A stretch of DNA of 64,000 bases from Intrasporangium flavum (GCF_001956915.1 NZ_MLJO01000006.1:62001-126000); one strand, 5' to 3'; positions 38,670-47,734 are shown, counted from the stretch's first letter. Translations and numbers: made by a program. Notes: generated by a model from the sequence alone, not told the origin.

Positions 38670-39955
38670 TGCTCCTTGGCGAGCGCCGCGTCCATCTGCG
38701 TGGCGAGGTCCTTCAGGCCGGTGGCGGCGTCGACCTGCCCGTTCCACACCTTGGTGAGGATGTCGGTCTGCAGCGTCGTCCAGACCTTCGTGTTCTTCGA
38801 GGCCGGGTACGGCACGGCGTTCGGCACCTCGTCGAGGTAGGCCTTGAGGTTGAACTGCGGCATCGCCTTGACCCACGCCTGCTGGGTGCCCTCGTAGGCG
38901 GGGATGACGGCGCCGGCCTCGGCCTGGATCTGCGCGGCACGCTCGCCGCCGAGGAAGGCGACGAACTTCTGCGCCGCGTCCTGGTGCTTGGTCTTGGCGT
39001 AGATGACGTTGCCGAGGCCGTGGATGACCGAGATCTGGCCCTTGGGGCCCTTCGGCACGGGGGCGACGTTGACGGTCTGCTTGAGCTCGGGCACGTCGTT
39101 GTACTCGACCGCGGCCCACGAGCCGTTCCAGTACATCGCGACCTTGCCGGCCTTGAACAGGTCGCCGGGGCTCGTGTCGGTCATCTGCTGGACGGTCGGG
39201 GAGGCGCCGTCCTTCACGAGGGAGGTCCAGAACTCGATGCCCTGCAGCGCCTCGGGCGAGCCGAACCCGCTCGTGGTGCCGGCGGCGTCGATGACCTGGC
39301 CGCCGGCCGAGGGGATGGTGTCGTAGAAGCCGGACTGGTCCTCGACGGGCGCCGCGGCGCCCCAGACGCCCTTGGACTTGTCGGTGAGGGCTCGGGCGGC
39401 GGACTGGAAGTCGGCCCAGGTCCAGTCGTCCTTGGGGTAGGGCAGCTTCTTGGCGTCGAAGAGCGCCTTGTTGTACCAGACGCCGACGGTGTCGAAGTCC
39501 TTCGGGATGCCGTAGGTCTTGCCGCCGTAGGAGTAGAGGTCGACGAGCGCCTTGGGGTACTTGGCGAGGTCGAGCTTGCCGGTGCTGATCGTCTGGTCGA
39601 GGGGCAGCAGCTGCTGGTTGGAGGCGTAGAGCTTGACGTTCGGGCCGTTCATCCAGAAGACGTCGGGGGCCCCGCCGCCGGCGGCCGCGGTCTGCAGCGT
39701 CGTGAAGTACTGCTTGAACGGCGTCACCTGCAGCTTCACGGTGACGTTCGGGTTGGCGGCGTGGAACTCGTCGGCGATCTTCTGCATCGCCGGCACCTGG
39801 TTCCTGTCCCAGATGCCGTACGAGAGGGTGACCGGCCCGTTCTCGGGGCCGGCCGAGCCGGAGCCGCCGGTGCTGCCGCAGGCGGTCAGGGCCAGCGCGG
39901 CCAGGGGGAGCAGGGCCGTGGCGGCCAGCGTGGACGTTCGGCGCGGGATGCGCAT
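38666..39955 (-). CDS. Sugar ABC transporter substrate-binding lipoprotein (family 1)
   Basis: A 429-residue extracytoplasmic solute receptor. The signal peptide ends in the lipobox LALTACGS. The mature domain has family 1 features such as VTLSYGIWDRNQVPAMQKIADEF, APDVFWMNGPN and AGKVAMYWNGSWAAVEYND. The ATG at 39955 has GAGGAG upstream. First gene of the importer operon; a 10-bp inverted repeat lies upstream as a likely repressor site. The sugar is not known. Confidence 0.92.
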   Translation of the reverse strand: MRIPRRTSTLAATALLPLAALALTACGSTGGSGSAGPENGPVTLSYGIWDRNQVPAMQKIADEFHAANPNVTVKLQVTPFKQYFTTLQTAAAGGGAPDVFWMNGPNVKLYASNQQLLPLDQTISTGKLDLAKYPKALVDLYSYGGKTYGIPKDFDTVGVWYNKALFDAKKLPYPKDDWTWADFQSAARALTDKSKGVWGAAAPVEDQSGFYDTIPSAGGQVIDAAGTTSGFGSPEALQGIEFWTSLVKDGASPTVQQMTDTSPGDLFKAGKVAMYWNGSWAAVEYNDVPELKQTVNVAPVPKGPKGQISVIHGLGNVIYAKTKHQDAAQKFVAFLGGERAAQIQAEAGAVIPAYEGTQQAWVKAMPQFNLKAYLDEVPNAVPYPASKNTKVWTTLQTDILTKVWNGQVDAATGLKDLATQMDAALAKEQ

Positions 39956-40005
39956 GGGCGTCTCCTCGGACGGGGTGCACTTCGTCGGGCAACCCACGTC
40001 GTTTC

Positions 40006-40039
40006 GCTCGATTGTGCGTGGGCGGGACTACAATCGAGC
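40006..40039. promoter_or_regulatory. Inverted-repeat operator before the sugar importer
   Basis: GCTCGATTGT (40006-40015) and its exact complement ACAATCGAGC (40030-40039) are separated by 14 bases. They lie about 50-85 bases before the importer start. A further ATTCGATCA follows at 40042. The rest of this 302-base gap contains a GC-rich palindrome at 40089-40112 and no visible gene. Confidence 0.55.
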
Positions 40040-40257
40040 ACATTCGATCACGTGTCAATCCGTGGAGCCCGGCTCGAGGGTGAGCCCGGCGCCGCCGGCC
40101 CGGCCGGCGCCACGGGTTCCTGCGGGCTGCCCCGGGGCCGGTCGGTCGCCCGCGCGAGGATGCGGGTTCGGCTGCGATGCAACGGAATCCGCGCGGTGAG
40201 TCCGTCTCGCGAGACGTCCGTCCACCATCCGGACGACTCCCGGGCGAGAATGGGCGG

Positions 40258-40776
40258 GTGCCGATCCTGCCGATGCCGCGCGACCCCCGCTTCGTCACGA
40301 TCCGTCGCGGCGGCACCCTGACCGACGACGACCACCGGCTGCTCGCCGAGTGGGCACTCAGGTGCGCCGAGCACGTGCTCCCGCTGTTCGAGGCCGCCGG
40401 CACGGGCGACGCCCGGGTGCACGAGGCCCTCGAGATCGCCCGCCGCTGGATCCGCGGCGAGGTGCCGATGACCGTGGCGCACAACGCGGCCTTCCCGGCC
40501 AACGCGGCCGGCAAGGGGCTGCCCGACCCGGCCCGCTTCACGGCGCTGGCGGCCGGACAGGCGGTGGCCGTGGCGCACGTCGCCGCGCACGAGCTGGGTG
40601 CGGCCGCCTACGCGATCCGGGCGGCCTCGGCGGCGGTCCCGGCCCACGACGCGGAGGAGGCGCGGCTGCGCGAGCGCGACTGGCAGCGCGAGCAGCTGCC
40701 CGACGCGATCCGCGCGCTCGTGCTGGACGACCAGCGCCTGCGCAGCCCGATCTGCTGGAACACCTTCGACGACTGA
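40258..40776 (+). CDS. Putative immunity protein (Imm5-like)
   Basis: A 172-residue soluble helical protein that I recognise as the type annotated as putative immunity protein in polymorphic toxin systems. Features are RRGGTLTDDDHRLLAEWALRCAEHVLPLFE, the long central AGQAVAVAHVAAHELGAAAYAIRAA helix and the ending LVLDDQRLRSPICWNTF. No toxin gene adjoins it, so an immunity role is unproven. The GTG at 40258 follows GAGAAT by 6 bases; an ATG at 40273 is possible. Confidence 0.7.
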   Translation: MPILPMPRDPRFVTIRRGGTLTDDDHRLLAEWALRCAEHVLPLFEAAGTGDARVHEALEIARRWIRGEVPMTVAHNAAFPANAAGKGLPDPARFTALAAGQAVAVAHVAAHELGAAAYAIRAASAAVPAHDAEEARLRERDWQREQLPDAIRALVLDDQRLRSPICWNTFDD

Positions 40777-40800
40777 GCGCCGTCGATCATTTCAGGCACC

Positions 40801-41142
40801 TCAGGCGCGCAGGACCTTCTCCATGGCCTTGCCCTTGGCCAGCTCGTCGACGAGCTTGTCGAGGTAGCGGATCTTCTGCATGAGCGGGTCCTCGACGTCC
40901 TGCACGCGGACGCCGCAGACGCTGCCGGTGATGAGCGACGCGTTGGGGTTGAGGTGGGCGTCGGCGAAGAAGTCCTCGAAGGTCGTGCCGGCGTCGAGGT
41001 GCTCACGCAGCCGGGCGTCGTCGAAGCCGGTGAGCCACTCGATGACCTCGTCGACCTCGTCCTGCGTGCGCCCCTTGCGCTCGGCCTTGGCGACGTAGAG
41101 GGGGTACACCGACGCGACGCTCGTGGTGAAGATCCGGCTCAT
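40801..41142 (-). CDS. DUF2200-family protein
   Basis: A 113-residue protein matching the DUF2200 pattern as I recall it: start [24 protein letters not shown], middle [10 protein letters not shown] and end [25 protein letters not shown]. The function of the family is unknown. It ends 24 bases from the convergent Imm5-like gene. Confidence 0.8.
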   Translation of the reverse strand: MSRIFTTSVASVYPLYVAKAERKGRTQDEVDEVIEWLTGFDDARLREHLDAGTTFEDFFADAHLNPNASLITGSVCGVRVQDVEDPLMQKIRYLDKLVDELAKGKAMEKVLRA

Positions 41143-41179
41143 CCCTCGAGGGTAGCCAGCACCCCCGTCGGGCGGGCCG

Positions 41180-41893
41180 CTACCGCGCGGACCAGACGAA
41201 GCCGCCGACGAGCAGCATGAGGACGAAGGCCCTGACACCGCCGAACCGGCTGCGCCCGCCGCCGCCCAACCCACGATGCGTCGGCTCGCCGAGCAGGAGG
41301 AACAGCACGATGGTCAGCGGGGCGAGGGTGCTGACGAGGAGCCAGAACCAGCCCCACCGGGTGGCCCGCGAGGGCTCCGGTCCCGCGACGAGCAGGAGGA
41401 GCGAGAGCACCCACACGAGCATCGCCCCGCCCACGACCCACGACGGCACCTCGATGCCGAGGAGCGAGCCGCCGGTCGGCTGGGCCGAGCCGTCGCGGGT
41501 GATGCGGAGCACGCCACCGCCCTGGACCTCGCGCAAGTGGGCCTCGATGCTGCCGACGACCTGGTCCGGCACCGCCGACGCATCCGCCGTGTCGACCTCC
41601 GGGCTGCTGACCTGCCGCACGGTGGTGAGCCGTTCGAACCCGCCCTCGGACCAGCGCACGTAGGCGGTGCTGTAGCCCGACGCCCCCGGGGGCAGGGTGC
41701 CGGCGACGCGGACCTCGTGCACCTGGCCGGTCTCGATCGCCGTGCGCAGCTCCGAGAGCGGGGCGTGGTGCGTGCCGAGGAGCCCGAGGGCCACGGCCAC
41801 CGCCACGGCGAGGACGACGAGCGCCGCCCGGCCGAGGCCGTCGACGAGCCCGCCGTGGGAGGCACGGGTGGGCTGGGACGTCGGCGCCGACAT
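41180..41893 (-). CDS. Membrane protein of unknown function
   Basis: A 237-residue protein with one N-terminal helix (about residues 22-41), an extracytoplasmic domain of about 110 residues, and three C-terminal hydrophobic segments with a Gly/Arg-rich loop between the last two. No family is recognised. The ATG at 41893 starts a short N-terminus ahead of the first helix. Confidence 0.72.
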   Translation of the reverse strand: MSAPTSQPTRASHGGLVDGLGRAALVVLAVAVAVALGLLGTHHAPLSELRTAIETGQVHEVRVAGTLPPGASGYSTAYVRWSEGGFERLTTVRQVSSPEVDTADASAVPDQVVGSIEAHLREVQGGGVLRITRDGSAQPTGGSLLGIEVPSWVVGGAMLVWVLSLLLLVAGPEPSRATRWGWFWLLVSTLAPLTIVLFLLLGEPTHRGLGGGGRSRFGGVRAFVLMLLVGGFVWSAR

Positions 41894-41963
41894 GGACCGA
41901 ACGTAGGACACCGGGTGACCGAGGGCACGCGTTTCCGGGTGCAGGTTCATGCAACGGCGGCGG

Positions 41964-42746
41964 TCAGCCGAAGGTGCGGACGAAGGCGCGGAGCACGTCG
42001 TGGGCGGCCTCGACGTCGGCGGCCTGGACCGACGCGATGAGGTCGTCCTTCTCCTCGGGCCGGAAGTAGCCGTGGTGGGCGTAGGCGTGGATGCGCTCGA
42101 CGAGCGTGTCGAGCTCGAGCTCGGGGTGGAACTGGGTGACCCACGCCCGCTCGCCGACTCGGTAGGCCTGCACCGGGCACGGGTCGCTCGTCGCGAGCAG
42201 GACCGCACCGGTCGGCAGCTCGCTGCACGCCTCCTTGTGGCCGACGAAGGCCGTGAACACCTCGGGCAGGCCGGCGAAGAGCGGGTCGTCGCGGCCGGCG
42301 TCGGTGACCCGGACGGTCGTCGTTCCGACCGGTTCGCCGTACGTGCGGTCGACGACACCACCGAGGGCCAGGCCCGTGGCGCCGATGCCGTAGCAGAGGC
42401 CGAGGTAGGGCACCCCGTCGTCGACGAGACCGCGCAGGAACACCGTCAGCTCGGCCTCGACGCGTCGCTGCTCGGGCGACTTCTGCGCCTCCGGGTCGGT
42501 GACGGTGTACGGGCTGCCACCGAGGACGACGCCCGCGTACGCCGACGCGTCGAGCGGGGTGAAGGGGCCCTGCTCCATGCGGACGTGCACGACGCGTCGG
42601 TCGGGCAGCCCGGTGAGGCGGCCGAAGGCCTCGCGCTCCTGGGCGGCGAGCGCGTCGGCGACGCGCGACGTGAGAAGCAGGAAGGGCAGGCCGGACGTGT
42701 CGGGCGGGGTCGGCGTCGTGGTCGGGGTCGTGGTCTCGGGCGCCAC
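41964..42746 (-). CDS. Class I glutamine amidotransferase
   Basis: A 260-residue GATase1-like protein. The nucleophile Cys is near residue 118 in LGLCYGIGATGLALGG, and the His-Glu pair is near 207-209 in VTQFHPELELD. Such a protein can release ammonia from glutamine for a partner enzyme or hydrolyse a gamma-glutamyl bond. It is the last gene of the five-gene cassette, 4 bases after an esterase gene. A role in supplying nitrogen to the cassette's ATP-grasp ligase is inference. Confidence 0.85.
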   Translation of the reverse strand: MAPETTTPTTTPTPPDTSGLPFLLLTSRVADALAAQEREAFGRLTGLPDRRVVHVRMEQGPFTPLDASAYAGVVLGGSPYTVTDPEAQKSPEQRRVEAELTVFLRGLVDDGVPYLGLCYGIGATGLALGGVVDRTYGEPVGTTTVRVTDAGRDDPLFAGLPEVFTAFVGHKEACSELPTGAVLLATSDPCPVQAYRVGERAWVTQFHPELELDTLVERIHAYAHHGYFRPEEKDDLIASVQAADVEAAHDVLRAFVRTFG

Positions 42747-42750
42747 GGCG

Positions 42751-43476
42751 TCAGGGCAGCAGGTCGTCGAGGTAGGTCGGCAGCATCGCCCACCACGTCG
42801 GCCAGTCGTGGTCGTAGGCCGGGCCCCAGTCGTCGACGCGGTTCGGGATCCCCTTGGCGCCGAGGACGTCCGCGACCGCCCACGCCTCGCCGACGTCCTC
42901 CCACCTCCCGCTGCCCGAGGCCAGCACGATCATCCGGCGGCGCAGCAGGTCGAGGGCGGGGCCCTCGAGGCCGGGCAGGAAGTGCAGCGGCGAGCTGTAG
43001 TAGAGGTCCTCGGTGAAGCGCCCGCCGATGAACTTCTCGATGGAGTACGTGCCGCTCATGCAGACCGCGGCGTCGACGAGGTGCGGGTAGCGGCACACGA
43101 GGGCGAGGGCGTTGAAGGCCCCGATCGACGCGCCCGCGACGACGACGCGCATCGGGCCGCCGCTGTCGGAGTGGATCGCCGGGATGACCTCTGAGGCGAC
43201 GGCGTCGTGGAAGGCGTTGAAGAGGGCCATCCGGTACTCGGTGGAGCCCTGGCGCTCGGCCATCGCCTTGCCGGCGACGCTGTCGCACGAGTAGACCTTG
43301 GCGCGGCCGGCGTCGACGAGCGGCATGAGGTGGGCTACGAGCTTGTGGCGCTCGACCTCCTCGGCGTCACCGCCGGCCGTCGGGAAGAGCAGGACCGGCG
43401 TGCCCCACGTGCCCCAGCGGGCCACGGTGATGTCCTGCTCCAGCCGGTCGGAGTACCAGCGGTCGGTCACCTTCAT
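42751..43476 (-). CDS. Alpha/beta-hydrolase esterase
   Basis: A 241-residue protein of the esterase-D-like/PHB-depolymerase-like type. The nucleophile Ser117 is in VAGASIGAFNAL, and the opening ITVARWGTWGTPVLLFPTAGGDAEE contains the oxyanion region. GAGGAG precedes the ATG. It follows the other esterase gene in the cassette after 52 bases that hold a 13-bp tandem repeat. Confidence 0.82.
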   Translation of the reverse strand: MKVTDRWYSDRLEQDITVARWGTWGTPVLLFPTAGGDAEEVERHKLVAHLMPLVDAGRAKVYSCDSVAGKAMAERQGSTEYRMALFNAFHDAVASEVIPAIHSDSGGPMRVVVAGASIGAFNALALVCRYPHLVDAAVCMSGTYSIEKFIGGRFTEDLYYSSPLHFLPGLEGPALDLLRRRMIVLASGSGRWEDVGEAWAVADVLGAKGIPNRVDDWGPAYDHDWPTWWAMLPTYLDDLLP

Positions 43477-43492
43477 CGGGTCAGCTCCTCAG

Positions 43493-43531
43493 CTCGGGTC
43501 GGTCACTCGGGTCGGTCACTCGGGTCGGTCA
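43493..43531. repeat. 13-bp tandem repeat, three perfect units
   Basis: Three exact copies of CTCGGGTCGGTCA lie head to tail. The last copy includes the TGA stop codon (read on the minus strand) of the upstream esterase gene, so the repeat fills the gap between the two esterase genes. Confidence 0.9.
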
Positions 43532-44680
43532 CTCGTAGACGTACTTCTGCGGCCCCGGGAAGACCCACGCGAGCGCGTCGCCGAGCCGGTCGCGCCAGTT
43601 CTCCCAGTTGTGGCCGTCGCGGGCCTCGGTGTAGCGCACCTGCATGCCGGCGTGCCGGAACACCGGGACCATCGACCGGTTGGGTGTGATGAGGGGCTCG
43701 TAGACGCCGCACGACATGTGGATGCGGTCGACGACCGCGGTCGGCTTGGCGCGGTAGCGGTTGACGAACTTCACGACCGGGTCGAACGCCGGGCCGCCGC
43801 CGTGGTCGAACCCGATGTCGGTGAAGACGAGCGAGGCGGACTGCAGCACGAGCGAGCCGAAGAGCCCCGGGTAGCGCACCGCCGTCGACAGCGAGGCGAT
43901 GCCGCCGAACGAGGAGCCCATGAGGCAGCGGGCCTCGGGGGCGTCGAGCAGCGGGAGGCGCTCGGTGAGCAGCGGCACGAGCTCGCGGGCGACGAACCGG
44001 GCGTGCGGCGCGTGGTTCGGGTACTCCTTGAGCCGGTCGCGCGGCGGTACGAAGGCCACGACGAGCGGGTCGACGTCGAGGCGGTGGACGAGGTTGTCGA
44101 GGACCGTCTTCATCGCCGCGTACTGGAGGTAGTCGCTGCCGTCGTGGACGACGAGCAGCGGGTAGCGCTGGGCCCGGTTGAACCGGGCCGGCAGGTAGAT
44201 CTGGACAGGCTGGTCGCGACGCAGGGCCCGGCTGCGCACGACCTCCTCGACGAGCGTGCCCGGGCGAGCCTCGGGGTCGAACGCCACCCAGTCGGGAACC
44301 CGGTAGCCGACGGCCGCGCACACCGACGACGAGCCCATCGGGCTGTGCGCCAGCCGCGGGTTGAGGGGGTCGTTGAAGCGCTCGTGGTGCTCGCCCTTGC
44401 GGATCTCCACCTGGTACTCGACGCGCGAACCCTCGGGCAGCACGGTCGTGACGGCCCAGAGGTCGGACTCGCCGATCCGCTTGAGCGGCAACGGGTCCGG
44501 CAGCCCGACGACGCGGTGGCGGATCCACGCCTCGTCGACGTCGCCGCGGTAGAGGAAGGTGGCGCGCTCGCCCTCGACGATGGGGCAGCCCCAGCGCGCG
44601 ATGAACCGGTCGATGGCCGGGCCGTCGAGGGGCAGCCGGTCGCGCAGGCCGTTGATGGCGAGGCGGGTCGGGGGGCTCAT
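43529..44680 (-). CDS. Enterochelin-esterase-like alpha/beta hydrolase
   Basis: A 383-residue protein with an N-terminal beta-sandwich of the enterochelin esterase type (about residues 30-135) and a C-terminal hydrolase domain. The nucleophile Ser257 is in CLMGSSFGGIASL, and LLVVHDGSDYL and the late GHNWENW carry other active-site segments. Such enzymes hydrolyse esters or move acyl groups. It overlaps the preceding peptidase-like gene by 4 bases (ATGA). Confidence 0.85.
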   Translation of the reverse strand: MSPPTRLAINGLRDRLPLDGPAIDRFIARWGCPIVEGERATFLYRGDVDEAWIRHRVVGLPDPLPLKRIGESDLWAVTTVLPEGSRVEYQVEIRKGEHHERFNDPLNPRLAHSPMGSSSVCAAVGYRVPDWVAFDPEARPGTLVEEVVRSRALRRDQPVQIYLPARFNRAQRYPLLVVHDGSDYLQYAAMKTVLDNLVHRLDVDPLVVAFVPPRDRLKEYPNHAPHARFVARELVPLLTERLPLLDAPEARCLMGSSFGGIASLSTAVRYPGLFGSLVLQSASLVFTDIGFDHGGGPAFDPVVKFVNRYRAKPTAVVDRIHMSCGVYEPLITPNRSMVPVFRHAGMQVRYTEARDGHNWENWRDRLGDALAWVFPGPQKYVYE

Positions 44681-45618
44681 GCGGCCCCCTCGACGGCGAC
44701 GCGGCCGGTGGCGTCGAGGTAGCGGGTGCCCTTCGGCAGCGCCGCCGAGCCGCCGCCGTCGCCCTCGGACCCCAGGCGCACGACGGCGCCGTCGTCGAGG
44801 AGCACGAGCCGGTGCTCGGGGAAGCGCCGGGCCAGGACCGTCATCCGCTCGTGGTCCTCGAGCCGCAACCGACGCCGGGCGTGCGGCAGCACGAGCACGC
44901 CCGGGACACGTCCGAGCCCGGCGTCGTGGACCTCGGCGGCCGTGACGCCGTGCGGGGTGTGGTCGTGGAAGAGCACGACGCGGTCGGTGAGGACCATGGC
45001 GCCGGCCGACCAGGCGACGACGTGCTGCCCGGGCCGGGGCGCCACGTCGAAGAGGCGCAGGGTGCGCAGCAGCGTCCGCACGTTGCCGCCGGCGACGACG
45101 AGGGCCGCGCACTCGTCGAGCACGGCGTTGATCTCGCCGCGGTGCCAGCCGATGAGCCCGCTCTCCTCGCGCGGGCTGCGTGCGAACGTCGACGCGTAGA
45201 GCTCGGCCAGCTCGGCCTCGTACCAGCGGTCGACCTCGCGGACCGCCTCGATCGCGGCGTCGACGGCGACCGGCCCCACGCCGTGCAGCGACGTGCGGTG
45301 GGCCACCGCGTGCACGGCGTCGACGGCGCTCTGCAGCCGGATGCCGTAGAAGGTGCGCAGCTCGTCCTGCCGGTCGCGGAAGGCGAGGGCCGCGGCCGCG
45401 ACGCGGTCGTCCTTGGTCAGCACGTCGATCATCCGGTGGTGCAGGCGCAGGTTGACCCCGCGCTCGTCGAGCAGGCCGTTCAGCTCGCCGTCGTCGGCCT
45501 CGCGCTCCTCCCAGCCGGCGTTGGTGAAGGCGACGCGCCCGGGCACGTCGAGGGACCGGACGACCGGCTGCACCGTCGTGGTGAAGCGCTGGGGTCCGAG
45601 CAGGATGGTCTCCGGCAC
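44677..45618 (-). CDS. Peptidase-E-like (S51 / class I GATase fold) protein
   Basis: A 313-residue protein. The nucleophile elbow VVAWSAGAMVL (Ser204) is close to the WSAGA motif of peptidase E and cyanophycinase, serine peptidases with a glutamine-amidotransferase fold that cleave beside aspartate. The N-terminal half is helical and variable. It sits 6 bases after the ATP-grasp gene and overlaps the next esterase gene. It could trim or hydrolyse a peptide-like product of the ligase; the substrate is unknown. Confidence 0.75.
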   Translation of the reverse strand: MPETILLGPQRFTTTVQPVVRSLDVPGRVAFTNAGWEEREADDGELNGLLDERGVNLRLHHRMIDVLTKDDRVAAAALAFRDRQDELRTFYGIRLQSAVDAVHAVAHRTSLHGVGPVAVDAAIEAVREVDRWYEAELAELYASTFARSPREESGLIGWHRGEINAVLDECAALVVAGGNVRTLLRTLRLFDVAPRPGQHVVAWSAGAMVLTDRVVLFHDHTPHGVTAAEVHDAGLGRVPGVLVLPHARRRLRLEDHERMTVLARRFPEHRLVLLDDGAVVRLGSEGDGGGSAALPKGTRYLDATGRVAVEGAA

Positions 45619-45624
45619 GAGCGC

Positions 45625-46854
45625 TCAGCCCGCGTGGACGCGGATGGTGCGCCCGACGTCGTCGAGCACGGCGCGGGTCGTGTCGTAGTCGGGGTGGCGC
45701 ACCCGCACCCACGCGTTGGCCATGTACCCGGCCTCGACGGGCTGGGTGCCGGTGCCCTGCGGCGGGAAGTGGCCGTCGATGACCCACTCGCCGTAGCGCG
45801 CCTGGATCTCGTCGATGCCGGAGTAGCCCTGGATGGTGCCGTCGTGGTCGGGGCGCAGCGCCACGATGCCGGCCGAGTACGTGCGCCGCATGGGCTGCTC
45901 GGGCCGGCCGTGCGTGATGACGTGCGCCCACTCGCGGTAGACGTCGACCTCGTTGGCCGCCGAGTAGAGGTCCCAGGCACCGACACCGGGCGGGCGGCAG
46001 CCGATCTCGCTGAAGCGCAAGCCCTTCGGCCCGTAGAACCACTCCATGTGGGTGGCGGAGGTCTCGATGCCGAGGGCCTTGATGACGCGCCGGCCGAGCT
46101 CGCGGACCTCGGCGTAGAAGGTGTTGCCCGGCTCGTCGATGCGGTTGGTCGTGACGAACTCCGGGGAGATCCAGCGGTGCCGCATCGCCTCGAGGACGTT
46201 GGGGTAGTAGTGGGTGGCCCAGTCGTGCACGACCTCGCCGCCGACGGTGATGGTGTCGTAGAAGCCCTCGTGCCCCTCGACGAACTCCTCGATCGCGATC
46301 GACGCGGACCCCTCGGCCCCGAACGCGCCGAGCGCGGCCTCGAGCTCGCGGTCGTCGTCGACGCGCGTCGTGCCCTGCGCGCCTGCACCGGCGCGCGGCT
46401 TGAGGATGAGCGGGTAGCCGACCCGTTCGGCGAACTCCCTTGCCTCCGCGGCGGAGTCGACCGCTGCGCTGGCCGCAGTGGGCACGCCGGCCTCGCGGAG
46501 CGCGTCCTTCATCGACGGCTTGTCGCGGCACAGCCACGTCGTGCGGACGCTCGTGCCCGGGATGCCGCAGGCCTCGCGCACCTGCGCGGCGGGCATCGTG
46601 TGCGCCTCGACGACGGCCTCGAGCGCGTCGATCCAGACCCGGTCCTGGAAGAAGCGCACGGCGTCGACCATCTGCCCGACGTCGGTGACCGAGCCGACGC
46701 GGTAGTACCCGCGCAGGGCACCGAGGACGTCGTCGCCCAGGTGCCCCTCCTCCGACTCGCCGATGCCGTAGACGTTCGCCCCGACGGCGGCCAGCGCCTG
46801 CACGAAGCGACGCTGGTTGGCCGGGAACGACGGCTCCACGAAGATGATGTTCAC
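45625..46854 (-). CDS. ATP-grasp ligase
   Basis: A 409-residue enzyme of the ATP-grasp superfamily, which joins a carboxylate to an amine or thiol through an acyl phosphate. The preATP-grasp domain (MNIIFVEPSFPANQRRFVQAL) is followed by the ATP-binding segments YPLILKPRAGAGAQGT and IAIEEFVEGHEGF, and the metal-binding FSEIGCRPPG. It is the first gene of a five-gene cassette. Substrates are unknown. The family includes BacD-like dipeptide ligases and carnosine-synthase-like enzymes. Confidence 0.85.
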   Translation of the reverse strand: MNIIFVEPSFPANQRRFVQALAAVGANVYGIGESEEGHLGDDVLGALRGYYRVGSVTDVGQMVDAVRFFQDRVWIDALEAVVEAHTMPAAQVREACGIPGTSVRTTWLCRDKPSMKDALREAGVPTAASAAVDSAAEAREFAERVGYPLILKPRAGAGAQGTTRVDDDRELEAALGAFGAEGSASIAIEEFVEGHEGFYDTITVGGEVVHDWATHYYPNVLEAMRHRWISPEFVTTNRIDEPGNTFYAEVRELGRRVIKALGIETSATHMEWFYGPKGLRFSEIGCRPPGVGAWDLYSAANEVDVYREWAHVITHGRPEQPMRRTYSAGIVALRPDHDGTIQGYSGIDEIQARYGEWVIDGHFPPQGTGTQPVEAGYMANAWVRVRHPDYDTTRAVLDDVGRTIRVHAG

Positions 46855-47002
46855 GAGCCCGACGCTATCGGGCCGGGCGGAGGGGCGCCACGGCTCGAGG
46901 CGGGGGCCGGCGGGTCATGGGCGAAAACGGCACGCACGGCGGCGGCCCGGGACGACACTGGTGCTGTCGTACTCGGAGCGCACCTCGCCCTCAGGAGGAA
47001 GC

Positions 47003-47734
47003 ATGTCGAGCACCGTTCCCGACGCCACGTCACCGGACCCGGACGCCGCGCCCACCGGCGATCCCATGACGCCGGCCCCCGACGACGCGCCGACGCCACC
47101 GCGCACGCGCCGCGAGGCCGCCCTCGCCGCAGGCTGGGCCGAGCCGGACCAGGGCAGCTGGCGCACGGCACTCGTCGCCGTCGGCATCCTGTCCGTCGTC
47201 CTCGGCATCCTCGTGCTGGCCTGGCCCTCGGCGACCTTGCTCGTCGTCGCCATCACCTTCGGCCTGCAGCTCATCATCGCCGGCGCGGTCCGGCTCGCCC
47301 TGAGCCGCGACCTGCCGCGCGAGCCCGGCTGGCTCCGGCCGCTGTCGATGGCCCTCGGCGTCCTCTCCGTCGTGGCCGGCGTCATCTGCCTCTTCCGGCC
47401 CGGCACGTCGCTGCTCGTCATCGCGATCTTCATCGCCGTCGGCTGGGTGGCCGAGGGCATCGCGGCCATCGCCCACGGCTTCGGGTCGGACCGCTCGACG
47501 GGCGCCAAGGTCTTCCTCGTCGTCTGCGGCGTCATCGGAGTGCTCGCCGGGCTCGCCGTCGCGATCTTCCCCGGGTCCTCGCTCGTGCTGCTGACCCGCC
47601 TCGCCGGCATCCTGCTCGTCGTCGTCGGGGTCGCCGACCTCGTCACCGTGTTCCTGTCGCGGCGGGCAGCCGGCGCGGCGGGACCCTCGACGCCCACCGC
47701 CGCGCCGCCGGCGCCACCCGCGGCGCCTGCCTGA
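47003..47734 (+). CDS. HdeD-like (DUF308) membrane protein
   Basis: A 243-residue protein with a Pro/Asp-rich cytoplasmic N-terminus and six hydrophobic helices in three similar pairs, each with the WPSATLLVV or FRPGTSLLVI type of turn seen in HdeD/DUF308 proteins. In E. coli HdeD is linked to acid resistance; the role here is not known. A strong AGGAGG lies 5 bases upstream of the ATG. Confidence 0.85.
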   Translation: MSSTVPDATSPDPDAAPTGDPMTPAPDDAPTPPRTRREAALAAGWAEPDQGSWRTALVAVGILSVVLGILVLAWPSATLLVVAITFGLQLIIAGAVRLALSRDLPREPGWLRPLSMALGVLSVVAGVICLFRPGTSLLVIAIFIAVGWVAEGIAAIAHGFGSDRSTGAKVFLVVCGVIGVLAGLAVAIFPGSSLVLLTRLAGILLVVVGVADLVTVFLSRRAAGAAGPSTPTAAPPAPPAAPA

